NCBI RefSeq assembly: GCF_928382285.1
Contig: NZ_CAKMSS010000004.1
Span: 62,001 to 126,000 of the forward strand
Reading direction: 5' to 3'
DNA from: Rothia nasimurium
GTDB lineage: Bacteria > Actinomycetota > Actinomycetes > Actinomycetales > Micrococcaceae
Length of the DNA: 64,000 nt
The position numbers and the translations under genes are program-made. The notes under the pieces are model-generated. The model saw only the letters and a program-made list of their open reading frames with translations, made no database searches and had not been told where the DNA came from. Every line of letters starts with the position of its first letter. Positions within the stretch are counted from its first letter, which is position 1. Below are positions 34,560-43,332 of this stretch, piece by piece.

Positions 34560-35882
34560 ATGAGTGAAGTTAAAACAGACGAATCGGAACAGAAAGCGGG
34601 AATTACTCGTTGGGAGTCGCTGGCAATTTTGCTAGCCTCATTGACGGCAGCACTCTCTGCATTTGCAGCTACAGTAATTGCTCAGCGCAGTCTCTCTGCC
34701 GAACAGAATACAGAGTTTCTGCTGTTCTGGTCTCTACTATTTGGCATATTTGGTGTCATCGCCGGTATCCAGCAGGAAACTACCAGGGCTGTAGGAGCTG
34801 CTCGCCTTCGATCCTTGCAAGGAGCTGGCTCTCAGGGGGCGCGCGTCCTGCCAATAAGCCTGGGGGTGGGAGCGGTAATAGCCGCTCTTGTTGCCCTTTC
34901 TTCGGGGGAGTGGGCAGAAGACCAGATTCCTTCTACCGGTGGTGCCGGTGTGGCTCTCATTGTGCTGGGAGCAACCCTATATGCTGCTCACTCCGCTATG
35001 AGTGGTGCGGCTGCTGGCCATGAAAAGTGGTTCCTTTTCGCAGGCTTTGGCGGTGGTGAGGCAACTTGGCGTTTGGTAGCTCTGCTCTTGGTTGCTTTCA
35101 CTGTGGGGGGATTGCTGGGGCTTGAAGCTGCGGTGGTATCAGCGAGCCTGCTGTGGCTGGTTCTGGTGCTTGTACTCCCGCAGGCACGGGAAGTTGCTGG
35201 ATCCCGCGCAGATGTAGGGGGAAAGAAATACCTGCAGAATGTACTTTTTGCGATGGGATCTTCTGCTGCTTCAGCGGTGCTGACCGTAGCATTCCCAACT
35301 TTATTGAGTTGGAGTCAGGGGGAGAACCCCGAGCCGGTTGAAACTGCTACTCTTGGTTTTCTGATTTTGGCGGTTTCTATCACCCGCTCACCTATTATGA
35401 TTCCGCTTCAGGCTTTCCAGGGAGTAGCGATTTCAGCGTTTTTGAAGCAGCGTCACCGCCCTGTTGCTGCCATGTCTAAACCGGCAGGTGCCCTGCTGGT
35501 TGTGGGCGCGGTAGGTGCTGGCGCTGCTTGGCTGGTAGGGCCGTGGTTATTCTCGCTGATCTACGAACGCAAGGACGATGCAGCTGCCGCTTACGATGCA
35601 GTTAACCAGGGATGGGTGCTTGGCGGTCTTACTTTCGCTTCGGCCCTTATGGCTTTGCTGGTACTTTCTGGTACTGCTGTCATTGCTTTGAATGCACATC
35701 GTTTGTACATTGCAGGCTGGGTTGTGGGAGCAGTAGTGACAACTACCCTACTATTCGTGCTTCCCCTCGACTTGATTGAACGGGCTATGGTGGCTCTCTA
35801 TATCGGGCCTCTACTCGGATTCCTGACTCATCTCGCGGGAATGGTCGCAGTAGCTCGAACTGAGAGAGCTGTCGGTCGTTAG
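34560..35882 (+). CDS. Polysaccharide flippase-like membrane protein
   Basis: A 440-residue protein with about 12 helices, arranged like Wzx/MurJ-type flippases: two bundles of helices and few charged residues inside the membrane. ATVIAQRSLSAEQNTEFLLFWSLLFGIFGVIAGIQQETTRAV resembles the start of actinobacterial polysaccharide export proteins. It probably moves a lipid-linked sugar or repeat unit across the membrane for the surrounding glycosyltransferases. Its stop codon overlaps that of the convergent gene by four bases (35879-35882). Confidence 0.65.
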   Translation: MSEVKTDESEQKAGITRWESLAILLASLTAALSAFAATVIAQRSLSAEQNTEFLLFWSLLFGIFGVIAGIQQETTRAVGAARLRSLQGAGSQGARVLPISLGVGAVIAALVALSSGEWAEDQIPSTGGAGVALIVLGATLYAAHSAMSGAAAGHEKWFLFAGFGGGEATWRLVALLLVAFTVGGLLGLEAAVVSASLLWLVLVLVLPQAREVAGSRADVGGKKYLQNVLFAMGSSAASAVLTVAFPTLLSWSQGENPEPVETATLGFLILAVSITRSPIMIPLQAFQGVAISAFLKQRHRPVAAMSKPAGALLVVGAVGAGAAWLVGPWLFSLIYERKDDAAAAYDAVNQGWVLGGLTFASALMALLVLSGTAVIALNAHRLYIAGWVVGAVVTTTLLFVLPLDLIERAMVALYIGPLLGFLTHLAGMVAVARTERAVGR

Positions 35883-36871
35883 ATACCGTAGGTGCGTCTA
35901 ACGTAGGCGCCGTACAGAGTTCGGTAGAGCGCGGGAGATATCTTGAGCAGGGTTGCAGCAGCAGCATAGATGGGGCGCAAGCGAGCTGTAGCAACTACCT
36001 GCCCCCAGGTGATGTTCTGCCGGCAGGCTCGAATAACTGAGTCTGATTCAGGGCCACCAACCACCAGTGCTTGTTGGGCATTGTTGATGAACGTTAAAAG
36101 CCAAGAGACAGAGAAAGCGCGCTGGCCTTCCTGGGTAAGGAGCTCAGAACTCGCAGCGTCTTGAAGGTAAGTCATGAGCTGCTTACTCTCAGCAACAGGT
36201 GTAATTTTGCCCCAGGTCAGACCGCCTGCATCGACAGTGTACTCGTAGAGAGAAGTAGGGATAACGGCGACTTTAGTAGCTGCCGCGTAGGCATGTAGAC
36301 AGTAGACGGCATCTTCTGCCCGATGAATATCTTCTGGAAAGCGTACCTCCGTTACAATCTCTGCACGGATTAGCTTGTCCCATACGTAGGGTGTGAGCTG
36401 ATCTGACAGTAGCTCCAAGGCCGCTTGCTGGCCGGTGCGTACACCTGGAGTTCCGCGGAACCGGTCACGGGAGGTCCCGTCTGTTTCAACAAGGGTATGC
36501 CCAGCGACCACAACATCTGCAGCATGATTCTCTGCATAAGCATGTAAAGTCGAGAGAAAGTTAGGGCGGTAACGGTCATCTGAATCGAGAAAAGCCAGCC
36601 ATTGGCCTCGGGCTTCGGCGAGTCCCTGGTTCCGGACGGCTGAGACCCCTCGATTGACGGGGTTATCAAAGACGCGGACGCGGGAGTCCGGGTTTTTTTC
36701 TAAAAAGGTAGCGATACGTTCGGCAGCATCATCGGGTGAGGCATCGATCATGATGAGTAGCTCAAAGTCCGGGTCGGTCTGAGCAAGCACGGACTCAACT
36801 GCTGCCACCACGCGATTACCGGTCTTGTAAACAGGCATGATGATTGAGGTACGGGGGTGCTCGCTGTTCAT
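35879..36871 (-). CDS. GT2 family glycosyltransferase
   Basis: A 330-residue GT-A enzyme. TSIIMPVYKTGNRVVAAVESVLAQTDPDFELLIMIDASPD and WLAFLDSDDRYRPNF (DxDD metal motif) are typical of surface-glycan GT2 enzymes. The C-terminal 150 residues are helical. The start at 36871 is chosen because AAGGA lies a few bases upstream; the longer reading adds 36 residues without family support. It is convergent with the flippase-like gene and divergent from the acyltransferase gene. Confidence 0.87.
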   Translation of the reverse strand: MNSEHPRTSIIMPVYKTGNRVVAAVESVLAQTDPDFELLIMIDASPDDAAERIATFLEKNPDSRVRVFDNPVNRGVSAVRNQGLAEARGQWLAFLDSDDRYRPNFLSTLHAYAENHAADVVVAGHTLVETDGTSRDRFRGTPGVRTGQQAALELLSDQLTPYVWDKLIRAEIVTEVRFPEDIHRAEDAVYCLHAYAAATKVAVIPTSLYEYTVDAGGLTWGKITPVAESKQLMTYLQDAASSELLTQEGQRAFSVSWLLTFINNAQQALVVGGPESDSVIRACRQNITWGQVVATARLRPIYAAAATLLKISPALYRTLYGAYVRRTYGI

Positions 36872-36992
36872 TATTTCCTTGCCTATAGAGCTACTGCTGG
36901 AAGGACCCATCACAAGGTCTAATAGTTTCATGTGATAGAATTCCCGGGATATTGCATAGGTGCATGTTCTCAGCATCAAGATCTAATCAGAA

Positions 36993-37052
36993 TGCCGAGG
37001 CAGCCCCTCTCTGGAAATCCTACCGTTGCTTCCTCGGCAACGTAGGATTTTT
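36993..37052 (+). promoter_or_regulatory. Possible attenuator: two competing hairpins before the acyltransferase gene
   Basis: A terminator-like hairpin (AAATCCTAC-GTTGC 37015-37029 with GCAAC-GTAGGATTT 37037-37050, then a T-run) overlaps another stem (TGCCGAGG 36993-37000 with CCTCGGCA 37032-37039, extended by AGC/GCT). The two cannot form together, as in attenuators. A CATAAT box at 37084-37089 could be a promoter downstream of it, in which case the hairpin would only stop upstream transcripts. Confidence 0.4.
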
Positions 37053-37124
37053 CGCTTTTACCGCACCTGCTTGTGGCTTCTGCCATAATTGCAGGCTGAA
37101 TCACACAGAAGTTATGGCTAGATA

Positions 37125-39260
37125 ATGAATCGAAGAGCGCACAGGTACACCCCCCGAGGTCGTTTTTTGGAGCAACCCAAATTCAGGCCAGAAGTGCAAG
37201 GCCTCCGCTCCCTGGCGGTCCTTCTCGTGGTTATGTACCACGTCTGGTTCGGGCGGGTTTCAGGCGGCGTTGACGTCTTTCTCTTCATTTCAGCCTTCCT
37301 GCTTTCGCTATCGTCTCTGCGTAAAATACAAGAGGGCAAACCCCTTAAAATTTTCAGCTATTGGCTGCATGTTTTTCAAAGACTGTTACCCGCTGCCGCA
37401 ACTGTTATTGCGTTAACAGCAATTGCTTCGTACCTGATTTTGACGCCATCGCGGTGGGCAGGGGTTTTGGCAGATGCTAAAGCAGCACTCTTCTATTTCC
37501 TTAACTGGCGTTTAGCTTTTAACTCGGTGGACTACTACGCACAAGATGCCACCACTAAAACCCCTTTCCAGCACTTTTGGTCTCTCTCAATGCAGGGCCA
37601 AATCTTTATCCTCTGGCCCTTATTGTTTGCCCTTGTCGCTTTCCTGGTGGGTTACCTGCGGGTCAAAGTATTGCCGACCGCGTTGTTAGTCTTTGGAACT
37701 GTATTTGTTTCGTCGTTAACTTTCTCTGTCATCGAGACATACTCCAACCAGTCCTTTGCCTACTTCGACACCCGTACGCGCCTCTGGGAATTTGCAGCGG
37801 GGACCCTGCTTGCCATGCTTCTACTTGCCTGGCGAGTACCTAAGTCTCTACGCCTGGTGATGGGATGGCTTGGTGTCATCGGTCTAGTTACCTGTGGCTG
37901 GCTCCTACCTGTCCAACAGGCATTTCCCGGCTACCTAGCTCTTTGGCCTCTTCTGTCAGGTGCTTTCGTCATCGCTGCTGGGCAGACCGGGTCTAAGTTT
38001 GGCGTTGACCGCTTACTCTCATCTGCTCCCCTTCAAAAAATGGGTGCCATATCCTACTGTCTCTATCTGGTGCACTGGCCCGTATTGATTCTCTACACCA
38101 CTAGCGCTGGAAAGGAACATGCCGGTTGGGTGGATGGGTCTATCATTATCCTTGCCTCTATCGGTCTTGCATGGCTACTACACAATATTGTCGAAAAGCC
38201 TTTGCGTGCCTGGGAAAAAAAGCCCCGTCATCGTAGTAAGCGTGCAATGTCCCAGAATACCCCCTGGGCTGTTGCTAAAACACAGGCTACAAATAAGTTC
38301 TGGGTGCGTCCTCTTGCCGTTATCGCTGTGTGTCTAGCTCTATTGGGGGGAGCTCTTACTGCTGGACAAAGTTGGGTCCAGTACCAGTACAATCAACAGC
38401 TTGCGTTGGCTGAGACCGCTGGTAGTGATAATTTTCCTGGTGCACGAGCCTTGAAAGAGAGTTATGCACCGTATCGTTATCAGCCGATTCCCTCTGTCGA
38501 CTTGATGACTCAATACGATGGGGGTGCGAATACCTGTAGTGGTGCCTTTGCTCCCATCAATCCTGGTCTCGAATCATTTTGTACCTATGAACAGTACGGT
38601 GATGTAGATGCGCCGTTAACCATGATTGTGGGTGCTTCTCACTCAGGGCAAGCCGTTGCGATGTGGCGAGAAGTTGCTAAAGAAACCCAAACAAACTTTA
38701 TTGATATGCACCTGGGTGGTTGCTACTTCCCCATTGATACCGATAACGACCCCCAATGTGATTTCTTGAATTCTGCTCTGACAGAAGAAATCCTAGATAT
38801 TGCTCCGGATACTGTCTTAGTAGTAGCAACCTATACGAATGGGTTCGATAACCAAGAAATTGTTCAACTTGGCTTAGAAGATCAGGTTAAAACCCTCACG
38901 GATGCTGGTATCAATGTGGTTGCTTTACGCGATAATCCGCGGTACAACTACGACGTATATGAATGTGCTCAGCTTAACAGGTCAGACGCTCAAAGCTGTG
39001 GGGCTCCAGTCATAGAAAAGGTTGCTGAGGTTAATCCAGCGCTTAGCCTTAGTGTCGGGAACCCACACGTTTACCAGGCAGATTTAACCGAATATTACTG
39101 CCCTAACGGTTACTGTGAAGCGATTATCGGCAATATATACGTTTACATGGATAACAATCACATTAGCCGTGCATATGGAAAAACAGTTGGCCCTTATCTC
39201 TTGGAGCAGCTTCGATCCCAGGGCTGGGACCCCTCTGCTCCTAACCCGACGGACGAATAA
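37125..39260 (+). CDS. Acyltransferase family 3 (OafA/YrhL-type) with C-terminal SGNH-like domain
   Basis: A 711-residue protein. The first 370 residues are the ten-helix acyltransferase-3 domain (RPEVQGLRSLAVLLVVMYHVW with the conserved Arg and His; FQHFWSLSMQGQIFILWP). A linker and one more helix (about 395-415) lead to an external domain with MIVGASHSGQ, like the Gly-x-Ser motif of SGNH esterases/transferases. Such proteins O-acetylate surface glycans or peptidoglycan, taking the acyl group across the membrane. It closes the glycan cluster. Its start lacks a clear ribosome site. Confidence 0.88.
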   Translation: MNRRAHRYTPRGRFLEQPKFRPEVQGLRSLAVLLVVMYHVWFGRVSGGVDVFLFISAFLLSLSSLRKIQEGKPLKIFSYWLHVFQRLLPAAATVIALTAIASYLILTPSRWAGVLADAKAALFYFLNWRLAFNSVDYYAQDATTKTPFQHFWSLSMQGQIFILWPLLFALVAFLVGYLRVKVLPTALLVFGTVFVSSLTFSVIETYSNQSFAYFDTRTRLWEFAAGTLLAMLLLAWRVPKSLRLVMGWLGVIGLVTCGWLLPVQQAFPGYLALWPLLSGAFVIAAGQTGSKFGVDRLLSSAPLQKMGAISYCLYLVHWPVLILYTTSAGKEHAGWVDGSIIILASIGLAWLLHNIVEKPLRAWEKKPRHRSKRAMSQNTPWAVAKTQATNKFWVRPLAVIAVCLALLGGALTAGQSWVQYQYNQQLALAETAGSDNFPGARALKESYAPYRYQPIPSVDLMTQYDGGANTCSGAFAPINPGLESFCTYEQYGDVDAPLTMIVGASHSGQAVAMWREVAKETQTNFIDMHLGGCYFPIDTDNDPQCDFLNSALTEEILDIAPDTVLVVATYTNGFDNQEIVQLGLEDQVKTLTDAGINVVALRDNPRYNYDVYECAQLNRSDAQSCGAPVIEKVAEVNPALSLSVGNPHVYQADLTEYYCPNGYCEAIIGNIYVYMDNNHISRAYGKTVGPYLLEQLRSQGWDPSAPNPTDE

Positions 39261-39276
39261 CCACCATACGAAATAC

Positions 39277-39308
39277 GGGCGCCCCAGCTTTGACCAGCCG
39301 GGGCGCCC
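39277..39308 (+). terminator. Terminator after the acyltransferase gene
   Basis: GGGCGCCCC (39277-39285) pairs with GGGGCGCCC (39300-39308). Confidence 0.7.
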
Positions 39309-39392
39309 GCGCATACGCTCAGGGTACTACCGTACGCACATACGCCGGGCAGGGCTAGCCGAGCCGGGCGTCCGCACCCCTGCAGGAAAACT

Positions 39393-40715
39393 ATGACCGC
39401 ACCCGCAACCCCGCAAAAACGCCCGCGGAAGGCCGCCCTGGCCTCCTGGATCGGTTCCGCCCTTGAGTACTACGATTTCGCGGTTTTTGGCACAGCCGCA
39501 GCCCTGGTGCTTAACCGTATTTTCTTCCCCGAAGACTCCGACGCCGCTGGCATCCTCAAATCCATGATGGTACTGGGCGTCGCCTATGTGGTTCGCCCCT
39601 TCGGCGCTATGCTGATGGGTCCCCTGGGGGATAGGTTCGGACGCCGCTTCGTGCTCATGCTGACCCTCTTCATGATGGGCGGGGCGACCTTTGCCATCGG
39701 CTGCCTGCCCACCTACGACCAGGTGGGGCTGCTTGCCCCCGCCCTGCTGGTACTGTGCCGGGTCTTCCAGGGGTTATCGGCGTCGGGTGAGCAGGCGTCC
39801 GCTATCTCAATGTCGCTGGAACATGCCCACGACCACCAGCGGGCCTTCACCACCTCCTGGACCCTGCACGGCACCCAGTTCGGTTCCCTGCTAGCAACGG
39901 CAGTCTTCCTGCCCTTTGCGGCCCTGCCCGAAGAAGACCTGCTCAGCTGGGGTTGGCGCGTACCCTTCTGGCTTTCGGCTTTCGTGCTGGTAGCTGCCTG
40001 GCTGATTCGCCGCCGTCTCGAAGAGGCCCCCTCCTTCGTTGAAACCCAGGCCCAGCAGGTGATTGACCCGGCCCGCCGTAAGGCGCCGCTGGCTCTTGTC
40101 TTCACCCGCCACAAGCGGGCGGTGGCGGTGGTGGCCCTGTGCGCCATGGTCAATACCGTGAACATGGTCTTCACAACCTTCTCAATCTCTTTTGCCACCA
40201 AGGGTCACGGAATTGATTCGGGCATTATGCTCTGGGTTCCTATTGCCTCTAACGGCCTGAGCCTGCTCGCTATCCCGCTCTGGGCTACGGTCGCCGACCG
40301 GGTCGGCCGCAAACCCATCTTTGCTACCGGCGCCCTGGTCGCTGGTGGGCTCATGTTCCCCTACCTGCACGCCATCACAAGCGGCAACATTGTTCTCGTA
40401 TTCGTGTTTGGTGTGCTCATGCACGGGGCTTTCTACTCCATGGCCAACGGTATCTGGCCGTCCTTCTACGCTGAAATGTTCCCCACTCGGGTGCGGGTGA
40501 CCGGCCTGGCCCTGGGCACCCAGATTGGTTTTGCCCTGTCGGGTGGTATCGCTCCTGCAGCCGCAACGGCTCTTGCCGGGGACGATTTTGGCAACTGGGT
40601 AGGCCCCGCCGCCTTTACCCTGGGCATGGCTGCCCTGGCAGCTACGGCCGCTTTAACTACTCGAGAGACCGGGAAGCTCTCCCTAGCCGAGGTTGATCGG
40701 GTGCAGGAGCGCTAG
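39393..40715 (+). CDS. MFS transporter, metabolite:H+ symporter (MHS) type
   Basis: A 440-residue, 12-helix major facilitator. ASWIGSALEYYDFAVFGTAAALV and VVRPFGAMLMGPLGDRFGRR are the signatures of the ShiA/ProP-like MHS group, and VADRVGRKP is the second loop motif. Substrates in this group include shikimate, proline/betaine, citrate and ketoglutarate; the sequence does not decide between them. It is monocistronic and followed by a strong terminator. Confidence 0.88.
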   Translation: MTAPATPQKRPRKAALASWIGSALEYYDFAVFGTAAALVLNRIFFPEDSDAAGILKSMMVLGVAYVVRPFGAMLMGPLGDRFGRRFVLMLTLFMMGGATFAIGCLPTYDQVGLLAPALLVLCRVFQGLSASGEQASAISMSLEHAHDHQRAFTTSWTLHGTQFGSLLATAVFLPFAALPEEDLLSWGWRVPFWLSAFVLVAAWLIRRRLEEAPSFVETQAQQVIDPARRKAPLALVFTRHKRAVAVVALCAMVNTVNMVFTTFSISFATKGHGIDSGIMLWVPIASNGLSLLAIPLWATVADRVGRKPIFATGALVAGGLMFPYLHAITSGNIVLVFVFGVLMHGAFYSMANGIWPSFYAEMFPTRVRVTGLALGTQIGFALSGGIAPAAATALAGDDFGNWVGPAAFTLGMAALAATAALTTRETGKLSLAEVDRVQER

Positions 40716-40728
40716 TTTTTCTGAGGGT

Positions 40729-40776
40729 AAGGACGTGCCCGCCCCGGCTTCTGTGAGCCGGGGCGGGCACGTCCTT
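40729..40776. terminator. Bidirectional terminator
   Basis: A 21-bp perfect stem (AAGGACGTGCCCGCCCCGGC begins 40729; complement 40756-40776) with a 6-base loop lies between the convergent transporter and short glutamate dehydrogenase genes. Confidence 0.9.
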
Positions 40777-40799
40777 GTTCAAGGGAGCTTGAGGTAACC

Positions 40800-43073
40800 C
40801 TACTTGCTTGCGAGCTTGGCTTCGATGGCCTTGCGGAGGGCCTGTGCTCCTTCGACCCAGGCGTCGAAGTCGCCGTTACCCTCAATGTCGGGTAAGGCGC
40901 CAGCTTCGAGACGGGCTGCGCGGAAGGCGCGGGCGATATCGTTGACCGAAGCCCCGTGCTTCTTCTTCATCTCGTACACGAAGGTGATACCCGCGTGGTT
41001 GATCATACGGTTAGCTGCGCGGGTTGCGATGATTTCGCTGCGCAGGGGGTGCTCGTCGAAGTAGGAGCCAAACTTCTCGGTAGCGGGAGCCGGGAAGTAG
41101 TCAGCCAGGACGTCGCTGAGGTCGAGGTCGGGCTCATCGGCGTAGCCGCTGTTAACAAGGGCTGCGGTGAGGTCGATCTTTGCGTAGGCGGTGAGTACCG
41201 AGAGTTCGGGGCTGGTGAGGGGGACGTGCGCTTCTGCCCGGTCTGCCAGGTCGGCATCTGAGGGGAGCAGTTCAACTTCGCGGTCAAGGTGCACGGTCTC
41301 GGTGAGGTAGTCCATGAACTCGCCCGCAATGTCGTTGGTGTTGAAAGCTTCGGTGCGTTCTGCCTGCAGGAGTACGTTCTGCTCCAGGTTGGACCGCAGC
41401 ACGCGGCGACCTACTTCTTCGACCTGCTCAGCGATGAAGTTGGCGCGTTCGCCCTCGTTGAACTGGCCCGCTTCAATGGCGCGGCCCATGAGGATCTTGA
41501 GGTTGACTTCGCGGTCTGAAGTTTCAACGCCGGCAGAGTTGTCGATGGCGTCGGTGTTGACGAGAATGCCGCCCGCTGCTGCCTCGATGCGGGCTCGCTG
41601 GGTGAGGCCCAGGTTGCCGCCTTCGGAGATGACGCGGACGCGCAGCTCGGGGGCGGTAATGCGGAGCTTATCGTTGGTGGAGTCGCCGACCTGGGCGTCG
41701 GTTTCTTCAGTGGAGCGGACGTAGGTGCCGGTTCCGCCGGTGTAGAGCAGGTCTACAGGGGCTTTGAGTAGGGCGGTAATGAGCTGGTCACCGCTCATAG
41801 TTTCGGCAGCGTCGTCAAGGCCCAGGGCCTCGCGCATCTGAGGAGTGACCTCGATGGCCTTGTCTTTGCGGGAGTAAACGCCGCCGCCGGCTGAGATGAG
41901 GTCGCGGTTGTAGTCGGTCCAGTAGGCGCGGGGCAGGTTGAAGAGGCGCTGACGTTCGGCAAAAGAAGCAGCTGCATCGGGGTTGGGGTCGACGAAGATG
42001 TGGCGGGAGTCGAAGGCGCCAATCAGGCGGATGTGCTCTGAGAGCAGGGCGCCGTTGCCGAACACATCGCCGGCCATGCCGCCGATACCCACCATAGTGA
42101 AGTCTTCAGCCTGAGAATCGTGCCCCAGGGCAGCGAAGTGGCGCTTGACAGATTCCCAGGCGCCGCGGGCAGTAATACCCATTTCCTTGTGGTCGAAGCC
42201 GACTGAGCCACCGGAGGCAAAAGCATCGCCCAGCCAGAAGCCGCGGTCTAGAGAGATGCTATTAGCGATGTCTGAGAAGGTGGCAGTGCCCTTATCAGCG
42301 GCAACGACCAGGTAGTGGTCGTCCTCATCAAGAGCCACCACCGCGTCGGGGCGCACGATGGTCTGTTGGCCGTTGTTGGTTACCAGGTTATCGGTGACAT
42401 CGAGCAGGGAAGAGATGAAGAGCTTGTAGGCAGCTACACCCATCTCGTTGTACTTATCCTGCTCAGCGTCGCGGTCGGGCAGGTTCTTGGGCACAAAACC
42501 GCCCTTGGATCCGGTGGGGATAATGACGGCGTTCTTGGTGACCTGAGCCTTAACCAGGCCGAGCACCTCGGTGCGGAAGTCTTCGGGGCGGTCGCTCCAG
42601 CGCAGACCACCGCGAGCAACCTTGCCAAAGCGCAGGTGCACACCTTCGAGGGCGTCACCTTCGACAAAAATTTCAAAGAGCGGCTTGGGAAGGGGGGCAA
42701 AAGAAACGTCGCGGGTTGAAATTTTTAGGGCGATGGTTTCTTTACCCTGATAGGCGTTGGTGCGAACAGTCGCGAGGACGACCTCAAGCAGCTTGGTGAA
42801 GAAATCCTGGGTTTCGTCGTCCAGCTTTTCGATATCGGCGCGCACGTCTTCAGCCGCTGCGCGCTGGGAGGCGCGGCGGGCGTCCGCGTCCTTGTCGAGG
42901 GCGGGGTCGAAGCCGGTGCTGAAAATGCTGGCGATGCCTTCGGTGATGGTGGGGTTGTCAGCAAGAGCTTTGCTCATGAAATCCGCAGTGAAGGGGGCTC
43001 CGAGCTGCAGGAGATAGCGGGAGTAGGCGTGCAGAACCTTTGAGGAGAGAGCTGAACTGGTAGAGGCTGACAT
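40800..43073 (-). CDS. Short NAD-glutamate dehydrogenase paralogue (catalytic core only)
   Basis: A 757-residue protein aligning with about residues 695-1480 of the full-length NAD-GDH encoded divergently. Shared blocks include HLRFGKVARGGLRWSDRPED, NAVIIPTGSKGGF, VVAADKGTATFSD, SGGSVGFDHKEMGITARGAW and ISEGGNLGLTQRARIEAA, so substrate and NAD regions are kept. It lacks the ~700-residue N-terminal regulatory region and the last ~170 residues. Full-size family members have about 1000-1650 residues, so this is unusually short. No internal stop is present and codon use is normal. The start at 43073 follows GAAGGG by five bases. It probably converts glutamate to 2-oxoglutarate, or acts as a partner of the large enzyme. 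Confidence 0.8.
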   Translation of the reverse strand: MSASTSSALSSKVLHAYSRYLLQLGAPFTADFMSKALADNPTITEGIASIFSTGFDPALDKDADARRASQRAAAEDVRADIEKLDDETQDFFTKLLEVVLATVRTNAYQGKETIALKISTRDVSFAPLPKPLFEIFVEGDALEGVHLRFGKVARGGLRWSDRPEDFRTEVLGLVKAQVTKNAVIIPTGSKGGFVPKNLPDRDAEQDKYNEMGVAAYKLFISSLLDVTDNLVTNNGQQTIVRPDAVVALDEDDHYLVVAADKGTATFSDIANSISLDRGFWLGDAFASGGSVGFDHKEMGITARGAWESVKRHFAALGHDSQAEDFTMVGIGGMAGDVFGNGALLSEHIRLIGAFDSRHIFVDPNPDAAASFAERQRLFNLPRAYWTDYNRDLISAGGGVYSRKDKAIEVTPQMREALGLDDAAETMSGDQLITALLKAPVDLLYTGGTGTYVRSTEETDAQVGDSTNDKLRITAPELRVRVISEGGNLGLTQRARIEAAAGGILVNTDAIDNSAGVETSDREVNLKILMGRAIEAGQFNEGERANFIAEQVEEVGRRVLRSNLEQNVLLQAERTEAFNTNDIAGEFMDYLTETVHLDREVELLPSDADLADRAEAHVPLTSPELSVLTAYAKIDLTAALVNSGYADEPDLDLSDVLADYFPAPATEKFGSYFDEHPLRSEIIATRAANRMINHAGITFVYEMKKKHGASVNDIARAFRAARLEAGALPDIEGNGDFDAWVEGAQALRKAIEAKLASK

Positions 43074-43332
43074 CATCTGCCCTTCTAATCGGGGAGGGCA
43101 CCTTAGTACCCTGGTGGAAATTCCAGCATAAGATGTGGGGAAGAAACCTGGCGATAGTGTTTTTGCAATGTGAGACTGTGTGTCTCGTATATGAAGAGAG
43201 CTGCTGAAGGCAGCTCTCCCTGGGTGTTGAGGTTCACTCCCACGGGCTTCCCGACTACTATGTAAGTGGAACACACACTTGCGTTCCCAGATATCACAAC
43301 GGAGTGACATCCGCCCAGCGAAAGGCAAACCC

